DNA of 64,000 nucleotides, from NCBI GenBank assembly GCA_030068145.1, contig JAPJBO010000319.1, forward strand, positions 164,495 to 228,494, read 5' to 3'. The DNA is from Diplonema papillatum. Lineage: Eukaryota > Euglenozoa > Diplonemea > Diplonemida > Diplonemidae. This document shows positions 27,001-30,534 of the stretch, piece after piece; the stretch's first letter is position 1, and every line of letters begins with the position of its first letter. Below the pieces are notes generated by a model, which made no database searches, had not been told where the DNA came from, and saw nothing but the letters and a program-made list of their open reading frames with translations. Position numbers and translations under genes: made by a program.

Positions 27001-28002
27001 GCGTGTTCTGTCGGAGAACGCTGCCGTATTGTGGAAGGCAGGTGTGCAGTGAACCCGGAACACGGATCTTGCACAGTCGGCTGCGGCTGCCAGTGCAAAG
27101 ACGGCTGGATCGGGCAGGAGTGCAGCTTGTGCAACTTCGCGCGAGCATCCGACGGGCAATGTATCGTGTGTTCCAGAGAAGACACGTGCAGCGGACACGG
27201 ATCGTGCAGTCAAAGCAAGTTGTGCATCTGTGATGCAGGCTGGGTCGGAGCTGACTGCGGGCAACGCGCGTGGTGCAGCCCCGAAGGAGCCCTGTGGTAC
27301 ACGTCGTACCCCAATCAACCGCTGCAAGGACGCCTGTTCACGCTCATTGTACATGGGTGTTTCTCGGGTGGTTCCCACAAACTAAAGATGGTTAACGCCT
27401 CATCCGATTGCGAGCACGACACTGTCCCACCTGAATGCGCTGCGTCTAGTGACGCTCTTTCACTAAGCTCAACGTGCAGTGATGCGGTGTCGACAGACAG
27501 TCCAAGGCTCGAGCCGAAGGCAAGACAAGAACTGCTAGTTGATGTGAAGGCGACTTTTGAAGACGACTCGAAACAGTATCGCGTTTGCTGGTACAGCAAC
27601 AAGGGGTGGATGCCTCTACAGACGCATACGAGAACCGGAGCCCGTAGCTCTGTTTTTGATGTTCGTAGGGACGCGACGCCTGATTCTGGATCCATCAGTA
27701 AGTCGGCACAGATAACGGAGCGACTGTGCTGTGAAGGAGTTGCACTAGGTGAGGCGTGCTTGCCGAGTAGTCTGGTCGCTATCTTGTACCTTTTTTGCGT
27801 CTGTTTTCTTGCTCTGTCTGTGGTGTCCTTGATGAAGATGCGCCGACAGCTTACAAACGAGAAACCTCACACACTGTCGGTCTTTGACGATTTTGAAGTG
27901 GAAATGGACCGCTCGATGTGGCTTATGTCCGAAACTTCGAGCGCCACCCTGGCAACATCTTTGAATCCACGAACTGTGTCCAGCTTGACAGACCGGCAGT
28001 AG
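1..28002 (+). CDS. Giant modular cell-surface protein, 5' partial (lectin-like/beta-helix/VWA/EGF, type I membrane)
   Basis: One uninterrupted frame enters at base 1 and stops with TAG at 28000-28002, giving 9333 residues in the window. The ATG at 25 is not the real start: the residues before it align with the corresponding part of later repeat units, so the N-terminus lies to the left. Order: seven tandem units with a C-type lectin-like module (FWFS, WQWSDG, CPW, FFCEFPC motifs) and a GGG(I/L)Y-rich beta-helix-like section; an eighth unit without the helix; PSI-like Cys/Trp modules; a WRLVRH-type module (about 15410-15930); two more lectin-like modules (about 16120-17220); two VWA-like domains; 35-40 EGF-like repeats; a short Pro/Thr linker; PSI-like and EGF modules; a juxtamembrane domain; one TM helix (about 27772-27831) and a ~55-residue cytoplasmic tail. 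N-glycosylation sequons are frequent. By architecture it is an adhesion or recognition protein; no specific function can be assigned. No intron is visible. Confidence 0.9.
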   Translation, partial: YSDSFTDSMVSSNVALRSLTLRPSIGCPIAFGQPAACGYTTCTDQAQFTCASTSVCKWNGAECQMQDDRQNVPTYVTGSGILEQTNATDTIFWFSSEVLVTEPRVANEVCEVLCHNGRRGRLARMLTDYEASRLAVLRPTATSAFIDGSDVDEEGTWMWSDGVVFYMTGFGCLQTVCPWDGTQTPSSDYLHLTADNKWEAAASGEAPFFCEFPCVSDSDCNENGDTCPYRCTRHGRCEISGECCPNVQDEVECRGHHPHCEWVTVGTAGNQTSYCTDAGTVCPVVTDIDELCGMFVTQPCAVWAGNGSSVQTLPSTCVGTHDFSLSCTEGADALACTGDCVHVGPESEHVEDVTVTVTSCRFSGQVTINGKREGSFTRKVVLEEVTIFGALELTTIPDAVLFNVTVITNISSVPGVGMASVDRVVATMLDIRCDGRTIDPMNGGGLYLSEASLLADSVAIRDCSARQNGGGIYGVDSVLNVSRMLHVDNCEARQHGGGIYFQDSSLTTSGDLNIEDCYAEQNGGGLYQRSTDFTAKNVRIDRTSARSSGGGMLVTIKSGVTASSVIFRNCTASMGAGMMVLDSTLKVESGWFERCSSSSHGAAIYLGTVSVAEFEVLNTLFCSAATGYGGAIYGASQAVLEATTLNAVCNRASTYGSAMYGSGLKAITVGNSNIYVDDEGTAAKNPVAGQVTYINLITGTIYTNSLSQQQVTSNVALKDLTLMPSRGCPVSFGQPTQCGFTTCVDEPRSPCLDYPVCHWTGAECEMPNESASEPTYTLTDGILEGRPHRNETLFWFSRGLDAVNPRVAGEICMVLCHDGRTGRLARMLTEEEGLRMLSLPGTPTSAFIDGSDIAKTGSWQWFDGRTLWTSEHGCWQEDCPWESTPKADSEHYLQLTADNKWRPESAAAPFYCEFPCVLDGDCNNNEETCPYTCNVHGRCVPSGDCCVNVKSEQTCTGHHPHCEWVPATSTASAHCVDATEACTVFTGLDELCTLFLTESCAVWAGNGSLVQTLPQRCIAQHNFSLSCKPSADAIACASGECLEIAPDSGFVTDVKVVITSCKFSGTVGITGNAHDSYTRHLFLEKIEIEGALRVTSVPDLFLYEVTVNSDVLSASAIALSEVDRVEATTVTIQCSSPSVDPVNGGGLSLVLSHLVVADVLSISNCSARQHGGGIYAELSTVNVSGRLDIWNCVAESDGGGLYMLSGRATVNDLMMQHCTATAGRGGGLFVSPSQVLTANELTVRGCSAQTGGGLFLSSSALLTVNSSATMDGCVSSRHGGAMYLDSGSTVWMQVVHVLSCMALSSSNGGAVYASNNVAFEADKFVAVCNSAANQGNDIRWESQKLLSVREMTIFVNESTTYANSPFMSNLDYVQIGNGVIYSDSITTAQQTSNAALRRLSLEPSRGCPKTFGLPKACGFTTCAEEPEDTCAAASVCQWTGAACLMQNKTESMPTYTVSNGVVEPDARENNTLFWYSGSIEATTPSVANEICKVLCQNGRTGRLARMLSDAEGARLASLRTDAVSAYLDGSDSSDEGVWEWSDGIVFWTSNDGCWQVDCPWSGTATGTTTDDYLVLAPDNTWQSAAAADAPFFCEFPCVSDSDCNDDGEACPFTCDLNGRCVTNGECCMNVQGEAACKNHRPHCEWVPAANGSAEYCTAADAVCKVVTDIDELCGMFITETCAIWAGNGSSVQALPRTCVAVHDFALTCTDTADALTCPPGAACLGIGTESGHIANVTVSIVGCTLGGIVDFDGRKEGSYTRKLVLENVHVNGALTVATFTELALYNVSVDSSVASSSAVKLASVDSVRGTSLRIRCNNPVFVPYSGGGLFLTESDLELEELDVRSCAAKDYGGAVFAAAGTTLKVTQILTTHDCDAPSGGGAVYLGEKSSLNAKTVRADRNRALAGMGGAIYLHTAATLTTGDVVIRNGSAKYSGGVYLQLDSTWDGDYTWIEHSSSEYNGGAMFLNKQASVTIQSLYTLFCSSNTASYGGGSVYVNVGASFAAAKWDAVCNTAKGQNGNDLQASRPGPITAGYLSLYVADDSPYPTEPVAGAVLNALNGTIYSNKLTQSQLSSLSGLSKLTLAPSRGCPATYGALTSCGYTPCDKGTEEACENATACEWKAGSCGFATEAKTMPAYTLADGVLEQANRSVVPFWYSAGLSVLSHAVAREVCGLLCHKERVGRLARVFTAADASRVAGLRTAAAVFVDGSDREREGTWQWSDGVVFWTMKQGCLQKECLWESYPAEENDVMQLTAGGKWKGGSTSPAPFLCEFPCNSDSDCNEVGETCPYLCNSRGRCVLDQKCCGLLDTPDECGSQEPACEWIAGEEGQDGNETAGVCKKVECPFIRDIEDLCGAFVDHACAVWAGTGSVVQTLPRTCVAAHEFKLLCADDADAIACPSSKNCFALAPASLQTTDGGITVSSCSFSGSIGVAGRKENNFARAFALENVAVAGSLRVSEFGSLTFANVTVNGNVSGVSAVDLSSVDDANITSLDVSCAGRTEGPQYGGGLHLSSTNAVAYSLQVRHCSAKSHGGGVYLTGSSLEVADRMVVTDCFALVSGGGLSLSSSTVGGASLAFERCSITNMGGAALYMVQASQVTVDSITARNCTSRNAAAYVGTGCSLASGAALFDQCESTANGGAMYLNTGGISRIDHLNTLGCTTRGTGGSVFAAGQNVFEARIWNAVCNTATASSGNELYAYDPDRVAVGTLNLHVADDSAGPTSPIQYDGPLTRLSIGGGVMYTNQIGQSEADVDAYLMTLTVERSRGCPSRFGQPGSCGYKICDGLAGGACGSAAACQFVEGQCTLKNQTTGVPAYTATTDGVLEQNVTSLRFWYSDELRALDLSVAGEICKMLCHGNTTGRLARVTTAEEAARLSALRTKPEDAFVDGSDSFKEGRWQWSDGVTYWTTSQGCVQSFCPWSSSPAASFHTMQMAPDGSWKGGGDAAPFFCEFPCASDSDCNEGGEECPYTCTVQGRCEVDAECCASFTAEAACGVHHPHCIWDSSAESEAGRCSRPVCHTVDDINHLCALLLKQSCVVWTGSGQVVQTLPDSCLAMHDFNLTCAPGADAIACPKGDSCIAFGPESAHVADIVANVTACRFVGAAKFAGSESALHARSLLLEDVEVDGSLDVSDVANLTLVKVSVSSSQDGVSAVRLAHVNATATEVFIQCSSLESNAPLYGGGLHLASATLVAGKVDVRNCSAKAHGGGVYAVESRLDVTDALTVVKCLANSSGGGVYAEQSSFKAESVVVEHCTATAGGGGGLFMSKQSTLESSFFVARGCEARNGGAAHVSEDSAVKVGEASVEDCEAGYSGGALYLTTRALASFDVLQTFGCASRSPALGGGSLGAFDESSLRVVLWHAVCNTAESTDGGSEIYGDSPNVIDVQKMTIHVSDSVRNPKSIVFGSLAAVNIGEGVIHTNKLTVAEVAANPALARMSLQPSRGCPRTLGVATTCGYTTCVEESQGSCMETPVCDWNGTVCSVKDNRSSDIVPVFTIGGGVLETTTNAEKGPQFWYSKENVALDPIAANGICEVLCTEGRTGRLARMLSVAEGERMTALQAVPSNAFLDGSDAGVEGTWQWADGIVFWTSSLGCLQADCPWSAAQVDANDYLQLTPSNTWSSVADGAGAPFYCEFPCVNNSQCNAGANDCPYVCNMHGRCEIDAECCSSYTSPPTCNQHTPHCEWQAAAGACVEADCQVVTDINELSVMFVTEKCVIWAGTGSQVQTLPQTCVATHDFELRCQEGVDAIECPSSADACITVGPKSTHITNVTVTVRGCTLGGSVSLIGRSEASHTRKLVLTDVGIDGSLLIESFDDLVVNNVSVESGITNAPAVQLASVSRANATGLSVRCHPTPSAPATGGGMLISSTSLVASEIRIRACAARSYGGGIYATKSYLNVQTLTVEDCEAGLGGGGLYADADIAVDVGDARFKGCATKTGGGGGLFLRENSRLRARSLEARNCSAQSNGGAVYLNTNSSLTSGHAWFEACTVSQQGGAIFMNTLSSLHVTTLNTVGCAATSTSGVGGSIYAGTETDLEVVTWNAVCNAVGSLAANDLYCRYPTETKIETFNIHVAEDSRNPKSPVQILPSDSSHIAINEGTVYTNTISYPDLAANAFLKALNIEPSRGCPSTFAVPTACGYTRCNETTEELCMGTGVCDWTNEACTIKSTSDSVLTYTLDDGVLEETRAGDTRFWYSDALVAPSPEIANAICTVLCHAGKFGRLARTTTSAEVARLSALQPVRKDAMLDGTDTENQGTWKWADGVVFWATDYGCLQVDCPWEAVQDAGGDYLQLTSSALWKAVVVESSPFFCEFWCASDSDCNDNDEACPYKCDSNGRCQVSRDCCGSLDAAGCSAHDSACSWSPSSSSCEAVEACRTVTDVSQLCDLMLSEACVVWSGKGSGFQTLPKTCIATHSFDLSCSEDADALACANNEDGCFVFGPQSTHITNVSLVVSSCKFSGVLGATGKKESPFVREIRLANVTVDGALALKDFSNATLDRVVVTGTVPGASAAKLESIDSVAATTVHLRCAKNDSAAKPDYGGGLYMLSSNLKANVVDIEDCHAESHGGGVYVTASAVDVKSIDVKRCTAGTNGGGLYSRASGVTVKSMQIDGCDASTGGGGALYLDSGAVLATEYLVSRNTSARYGGAVYMNVESWMNSTYGWIEGSTAELYGGAIYMNARATAAFDVLNTLFCSCTSAHSRGGSVYAYLQNSFEASSWNAVCNSVASEQANDLYCGSPSGIVVSQLTLDVKEDSLNPKSPFECQNAVVADGTLHTDSLSDGEVESSVLKALELEPSRGCGAYGGPIVCEEGLVCTEKPQDTCEDNGACRWIGGGCVPLLSAYDGKLEEGGSRVDTRFWFSGSIVASDVQVAGDMCKSLCNEGRTGRLARMLSPEEMGRMDALRSTAEGAYTDGSDTNATGTWQWSDGTVFWTKGACQSSCYWAAASPTVNTNHFLQFTSSLDWVQHAGDTPAPFYCEFPCVADYQCNLNRDDCTYTCTSQGRCELSTTCCAAYDTELSCTGSTEVDCEWAAAAAGAATRAVCVERPCRSATENACTVDARCEWYAGCGDAAQGTCNKRRCRATSEQTCVKDVACLWDGTQQTCSMLVCMRYTGADCCVANKYCRWSGDVCEQKPSCVGVDGGDWRLVRHLNAGDAAFFMTNDDLAGTWSSGTPAADNVTAETTDATYSIRYDKTAFNQFLFSTATCETWLVVNKDELLPKQDYEGDRCVVASSSKQQPHYASWQMRAMHAEEPWVSLKNSEHSNRYDILYGEDGYSTALHGALLRAEGGLNVWIRDKANAPSASVCEDTGAAPSPVIADECFRLAVCSPFDSEASCVQQKLCRWKEAPAAPPGPSLFAIGDGLGGGECVRRYSVGDGLTETPSHSDVEFWFSDTVNASSADEASRICTLLCSDGGRKGRLARTLTAQELARLATLRQSSVGSNNNQTVAFIDGTDSAEEGKWVWSDGATMWDSRRGCQQATCPWAPGQPDNAQGTEHWLALSAGADSDWSDVGKVATLPFFCEFGCFVDAECSNGDVCQQGRCVQGSGCAATAEECGLLSQTGCASSAVCKWGSTTCVAKYTLDGGVSEQTSYSDIQFWHSGTVAVADVVTAAAACESLCGNDGGAGRLARVLSGDESVRLMAVGLGRRGWLDGSDGSSGAKTWKWSDGTVFWSSAQGCLQGWCPWGSEEPNNRGSAAVSGRGMKMLSATGNFLEVDGAGSWNDESGDTKLSFFCEFPCATNHDCNPKGEYCPYQCNSQGRCEANKQCGAAADCSSLETEASCLGSKQPLCEWHQKAGEKGTCADLTCQHTSQATCNADASCGWSTECSESGSGACVRKRCKGDNEALCTADGRCVWSKVGGCGYAACSQHGLERCCGQDSGCEWDMTNAPAYCVQKACAATHETKTDCDGDSSCSWDGHEQQCTDAVCNAMEECGCRNTDGCSWDVKLTKCVASEFGLCPTMDVAVLVGGPSSMGQRYARHPHGFFAMTRTIDDWLRKLPLTGEAAGSTSAGPAGPASGGVRVALVQYAGVKTGSGQGIPLQTQAGPGTGTGGFFSGIYDELATDLEYLESQFLKGDTLLVQEGLRAVKQTFDRTSSGRKRVLLVVANEAIDDVLDSSVNTTLGQLKQGSDVEVFGIVLRQQPTRGVQDNAARVSVEAMVSLPGADHTVNVQIDEVAGLLSSVCDPNHKFGELLSGAATKTPGETGARQPCSLYLDSTLCAKDAGCLWSGADERCLDSACMKLCTQEQCQVAEAKHLCVWDAENGCLKESECAFTDKSSCEAATPGDCTWTTAGECERAPCTWNNDEYDCVADSTASCTWWDRNGETGCIVRPCVGNSRVQCMMAEKCDWKVDACEALTGSTASSCSVAGCSVYDLPANCATDPRCEWTGQCETKPCSQYEDEVCCDNQAECEWDTTTAPATCQRNICYSLAASESQCKAHAQCLWSSDSTCVELNCKLLESRCECDQREECFWKRDLASGDWNSTTNAGQCVSAHFGMCPTMDVVVVFDGSSRASSQYGRHPSGFNAVVEAMRKWAVKLPLSYNTEKYSSSVVRLSLVQSAGVSSSAMAAVAPDGGQLTGNWSQLATDLAWHEDNPLGGSAAIAGGLDKAALLFQDLPAAGSRQRVLVMVVAGDFEHGEVKDALDTMDVLGVQRFGLVVRKSLTESSSEVTALGKLGLLASAVQVNHTSSVTIDGLGEVLNSLCGVHAEWGQYVVKQSPAMPSDENLPCFVYWTKTPCEADSGCAWDDASGACSKSECVSACQSATCDGITSESCSWAGGGCVKTPVVDCHCKYDSADVAANKDLCQNDAACWWNATSLSCKVDDCRVGSTGYEACLQVEQVCIDDNHEPCSDDWYCECSAPLLSSGVTKHGAAECHLYECTATCPTCAEGKCGTGQVCNDPDTSRTSTADWKCSCQLPYSGSAVGAAAVCRINECTETCGHCENNACDGALQQTCVDPDHTKHGDWMCVCPPPGSKSQVGLAVSDCNFDECQRHNATCTAAGQECWDPDESKVGDWTCECKSPATGFSTAQRANCTIDECEAECETCEADLCKTGPQQQTCNDPDTRTLSDWTCTCSTTSEKGIVGLANCPFDECLEACASCANETCTIADQLCHDPNPMSKSLSDWTCNCHSPIVGSSPLSPVSSCGVNECELFEPSHTCSGNQKCVDTNASTTGDWRCECVPPFNGSSVAGWAFCEIDECVAECDTCEKGACNSNSPVRQTCTDPDKGENSLSDWICTCDDSSSSSVMQAANCDFDECAADCTGCARGVCVEHGQACEDIRKKSKSLGDWFCSCPAPSQAIQMGGPVASCGFDECLLHNATCSNVDQDCVDMGVGADDWECVCRSPAEGRAGAAVAICIIDECEAECDSCENDTCSNTEPVQMCEDTDTAARSLSDWVCKCGPGDDNKSAITGLAACLLDECDIDCLTCSNATCETAGQRCHDPRPTALSLGDWMCTCTEGGSNKSAVAGAVTNCTFDECDHAWVACNYAGQTCFDANQSHANDWQCVCPPPSEGSATMSVTTCVLNECEANCTTCANGACDSTDFAKQTCSDPDTDVRSVSDWTCTCDDASNRTAIGAAAACLFDECTATCDGCANNTCSAANQTCVDAHAMSSSLGDWMCVCKGPAKGKRETAAVVQDCAYDECTEPQYSSLCEAAHQRCEDVNKFTMGDWLCVCQEPFVGQATTEIAACFVDECVTTCNTCHDGECTNAGQDCDDANNSSQALSDWTCMCREPSVGHAVAKVAHCVLDECEVDCMHCERGECLKADQICNDPNTTTSAESDWTCTCRLPARGSSKQGAVASCTVDECALAENAGLCLNEGQECIDPQPTASSMNDWECHCVAPPAAQASKNVAAAAECVYLGECATNSNAKLCLQFGHLCMDPDTSNSSTGDWQCQCQHPLTGASGKATYNIDCSLDECTETCSTCASTPTSPSNACEVEGQTCFDPDKKQLHDWICQCPAPSTTSGVARPASECLINECDEPCATCANNTCSDVNQLCEDSDTNVTSLSDWICSCKLGIGRATAQAALCVCDECVTTQTCTGADQRCFDINTTCTANDEANKEDFICECKTPFFGFEIGMAVGSCEMNECDDHNVTCFAQGQVCYDPDLSSLGDWGCECVSPASGSAKGGVADCFLDECIEDCSHCANGACQPDDSTWRQVCHDPDTKATSIDDWTCKCAEPAVGKATGRAALCICDECQTSDLCDQADQSCRDPDTTCHADSTNDFLCVCLPPKTGQAMAQPATCDIDECLANKNICTEQGQACRDPDVGEINDWVCECPLPATGFGKMKPAICLLNECLQNCTHCSNGACAAAGQTCDDPDELAKNDWTCTCASPATNQARARIAKCVCDECLTSTLCVDAAQTCYDRNTTCHAGLAPDFECSCKTPLSGLATAAVAVCVHDECLSNASTCINAGQRCEDNDRTLLDTWLCVCPEPASGVELMAPAKCTLDECEAACEHCAKCSEGQSCKDLDTSYESIGDWTCSCDEGVGQATGAAAECVCNDCLSDTPCEDAGQRCIDTNTTCHGGTAPDFVCECQLPQVGSAANQVAACELDECHANEATCTQVGQACFDPDRTVENNWECHCPLPSSSLATMGPAMCAFTLDECVETCEHCANQTCSAAGQDCHDPDNSSLVTHDWTCSCRDPAVGIATGKVARCSCNECVHDTVCKEAGQTCIDTNPECGAASDFVCACDLPYSGAATGEAADCGEDECAIYGNTCARVGQVCVEPNVSRLFDWECHCPAETGDETVGLQTAVDMCHLDECDGSCPTCANRTCSGVGQSCHDTDTDMFSLNDWSCKCPAPSASQASLKPAVCLVDECSAGSPCVEDCEAGSLNCLQTCRDTNTSLSSLGDFWCTCPSSNVTAVGGPADCGELPGSTLTPGATWSPTTASPSAVDCALEDTQEKCMSKSQYCEWKENSCHNPTDCKSLLTEGNCSSSSWCQWVDNTCVAIDCHLEEADCDKSALCEWVDDECTVSKPCTARDEGACSVGERCRIVEGRCAVNPEHGSCTVGCGCQCKDGWIGQECSLCNFARASDGQCIVCSREDTCSGHGSCSQSKLCICDAGWVGADCGQRAWCSPEGALWYTSYPNQPLQGRLFTLIVHGCFSGGSHKLKMVNASSDCEHDTVPPECAASSDALSLSSTCSDAVSTDSPRLEPKARQELLVDVKATFEDDSKQYRVCWYSNKGWMPLQTHTRTGARSSVFDVRRDATPDSGSISKSAQITERLCCEGVALGEACLPSSLVAILYLFCVCFLALSVVSLMKMRRQLTNEKPHTLSVFDDFEVEMDRSMWLMSETSSATLATSLNPRTVSSLTDRQ
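67..14385 (+). repeat. Seven tandem ~2.04 kb coding units: lectin-like module plus beta-helix-like section
   Basis: A P-S-R-G-C-P type motif recurs at 67, 2170, 4207, 6253, 8290, 10321, 12370 and 14386, giving periods of 2103, 2037, 2046, 2037, 2031, 2049 and 2016 nt. Each unit opens with a Cys-rich PSI-like segment. A C-type lectin-like domain follows (GRLARM, DGSD, WQWSDG, CPW, C-E-F-P-C), then a Cys cluster ending in HPHCEW and a conserved WAG-G-S--QTLP block. The rest is about 300-400 residues of short repeats with NCSA--(G/H)GGGIY-like cores, which resemble right-handed parallel beta-helix repeats of the Pmp/pectin-lyase type. Units are clearly diverged, so the array is old. The eighth unit (from 14386) keeps only the first half. 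Confidence 0.9.
17875..18570 (+). other. VWA-like domain 1 within the giant protein
   Basis: The segment after FGLCPTMDV reads like a von Willebrand factor A domain. It has a hydrophobic first strand, an amphipathic helix with a Trp, a second strand RVALVQYAG, a helix region with LATDLEYLE, a strand RVLLVVANE and a strand VEVFGIVLR. The MIDAS position (normally D-x-S-x-S) reads V-G-G-P-S-S, so the metal-binding Asp is missing and metal-dependent ligand binding is probably lost. The fold assignment rests on pattern only. Confidence 0.65.
19495..20140 (+). other. VWA-like domain 2 within the giant protein
   Basis: This is a second copy with the same leader (FGMCPTMDV) and the same order of strands and helices: RLSLVQSAG, QRVLVMVVAG, VQRFGLVVRK. 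Its MIDAS-like motif is F-D-G-S-S-R. It keeps the Asp and first Ser but has Arg where the second Ser of D-x-S-x-S is expected. The two VWA-like domains are separated by about 900 nt of PSI-like Cys/Trp modules, which suggests duplication of a VWA+PSI block. Confidence 0.65.
20480..26664 (+). repeat. Array of about 35-40 EGF-like repeats within the giant protein
   Basis: Repeats of about 45-60 residues begin D/N-E-C and contain C--C, GQ-C-DPD, a conserved D-W-C-C and A-C at the end (six-Cys EGF-like spacing). DEC starts followed by DPD/DTN are typical of calcium-binding EGF domains. Two or three subtypes alternate: one with a C-x-x-C-A-N-x-T-C insert, one with a short T-C, and one with CDECxxxxxC-DxxTTCH. 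This suggests the array grew by duplication of a multi-domain block. It would form a long stalk in the extracellular part. Confidence 0.85.
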
Positions 28003-30534
28003 TCGGGCGGTCTCGTGGCTGTGGGATTATTGGATGACATCCACATGACGAAGGGCTTTGGAAGTTTTAGCCGCAATGTGCTACACAGACCATTTGAACT
28101 ATGGTCAGCTGCGTGATCCGCATCAAGTCGCTCAAGACGACCACAGATGTGGAGTGACCACGAGGTCATCGACGGTGGTCTGTTCGCAATTAGTGTTGGC
28201 ACCAACCTAAAGATCGCCCTGTGCTATGGTGGTCGCGACCGTCCGTTTAGGGCCCTTTACTGTTGACGGGCGCACAGTGCGTTGCTCAGGGTAGTCGAAG
28301 GGCTGGCAAACACACTAATGCAACAAACAAGCAGTCACCACTTACGGAAAAAGAATCTTTTAACAACAAACAGTTCACACATAAACTACAGCTAGGTCTA
28401 CAAGCAGTTGCTGAGTTTTCACCACTACTACTACACCTGCTGTTGTCAATCCTTCTCTTTTTACTACCCGACCCTCCTCACCGCACGTCCTCCTCAACCC
28501 AAAGGAAGTAAGAACGCATATTACAGACCGATACGAGCTGCATGGCAACCCCTGCTCAACATGCATGCGCCCAAGACTAAATTCAAAGCGAATTTCTTCT
28601 TGGTGTCGGTCGCAACACTTACAAACATGGCTAGCCGTAATTAAAGTGTATAAGCATACCTACTACCCTCATACCACCCGCCTAATGGTCAACCGGAGAC
28701 CCGAAAACACCGAACCTCTAAACCACAATAAACGCTACAAAATTACAACTACTGTTGACGGGCGTGACAGTCTTTTCGTCCGATGCCTCATCGAAAACTC
28801 AGCCCGGGAACCAAAGAGTGAACCGGCGGAGGAAAGAATGAAAGGAAACAACACGCCAATGTTCACAGGAAACTGCGCGACAAGCTCAAGCAAGTCTAAA
28901 CATTTAGTCAAGATAAAGCCATCAAGCAATCAAGGAACTGCAAATACACCAACCAGCGACGGCAAAATTCACCCAGAGAGGCATTGCCAACAAACTGCCG
29001 TTGTTTCTCCCCTCCGAAGTAAGCACAAAGCAGCCCCTCGAGTATTTTATGGTTTGCCGTGCCGCCATATGTCCGCCACCGGGATAAAAAGGGGGGGTGG
29101 GGGGGTGAAGGGCGTCAGCCACAGTAGCCTATAGGACTAAGCCATGGTTTGCCATGCCGTCATTCGTCCGTCAAAAAATATGAAGGTGGGGGAGGTGGGG
29201 GGTTCTCCGCTATGCCAGCAAGTGTCCGCCAGAGTTTAACTGACACGTTCCCCGATTGGGAAAATTAAGTTTCCGAGGCTAGAAACAAAAACATTGCCAC
29301 GTTGCTACAGGACGGCGTGACATTCTGAGGTCGCGGAGAAGTTGGTGTCGTAGTTTGCAACGCGAGTGCACGGGCGCTTGCACGTGCACAGCAGGTGATC
29401 AGCAAATGTACACTTAGTCAGGTTGCTACAAGTCGAGTTGCAAGGACAATGCGGATGAACTCAGACAAGCTTCAGAACTCCAGTGTTAGGCAAACTAACA
29501 TTTGGTGTTGCAACGAGACTTAAACACGTTGAAACCGGTACAAGTTGATTTTCCTGAAAACTTCTCTTAACTCCAAAGGCACCCATTCGGTCAATCACCC
29601 CTCGCAAACCTTCGTGATGAGCAAGTCGCCCTGCTTAGTACTGATGCAAGGTGTTCCAAAACGTAAGTCTGCATGAGCGAACTAACATTATGCCGAAGAT
29701 TGTTCTCTGGTTCAGTTTACGTGATTGTGCTGAGAGCCAAACAGCAAACGGGAAAATATACGTGCGAAAAGGTCCCAAATACTCCTCCACAAGCACCCGG
29801 CTCTATCGCAGCGGCGCGAAACCTTGAATACCCCGTCGCAAAGAATCATCAGACACCGATCAAGAAACGGTAAAAAGAATGCAAAGCTGCCTAAGAAACA
29901 CACATCAGCCATCTGCTGGTCGTTGCCAAGCAATCGTCAACCTCTTGCAGCAGCAAGAGAACAAAAGGTTAAGATTAGTCCTGACAAGCAACAAAGGTGC
30001 AGCTTCGGGCCGGTTTTTGCACTTCTCTGCGAGAATCTGTCTGTTGCAACACCACCCTCCCCTCCAATGGGCCCTTGACCTGGGCCCTCAGGGAAAGCCG
30101 TTTTTTGGTGGCCCCTGCTGTACAGCCACCTGCACAAGCAACTGGGGTCCCGGGAATATCGCCCCCCGCGCACGGTCCGGTACATCAGGGAGGGGTACAG
30201 ATACATGTACCTCGACGTACGATTTCTCCGTGGTGAAGGGCGACGGGCAAGTTATGCTTTTATCATATTCATCCTACCGCAGGGAAGCCTGTTAGCCATG
30301 AGGTGTACCGTACTGTTCGCTGGGGGGGCGAAGCCTCTCGGACTCTCCCCCCCCCGCCCCCCTCGTTACCTACACACTGCACCAGGCTTACAAACGGCCC
30401 TTTCGTGTACTAGCTGGGCCCTTAACCCGGGGTCAGGATCTTATAAACAACACTGGCCCGCCCAGTGTTGATACGAAGGTGGTCGGACTCGACATCGTTG
30501 CCAGCCGGGCAGTTGGGGTGGGTGGATACACCCC
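28003..30534. other. Intergenic region downstream of the giant gene; no supported gene
   Basis: No reading frame here has recognisable domains or repeats of the neighbouring genes. Visible features are a G-rich tract near 29089-29106, a CA/CT-rich stretch near 28410-28500 and a C-tract near 30346-30362. Short ORFs on both strands, up to 189 codons, have no recognisable motif, and I do not call them genes. The 3' UTR of the giant gene must begin here, but no polyadenylation signal stands out. Confidence 0.5.

Noticed and set aside
28565..29134. 189-codon ORF downstream of the giant gene
   Set aside because: No motif, atypical composition compared with the two real genes, and it runs into a G-tract; not supportable as a gene.
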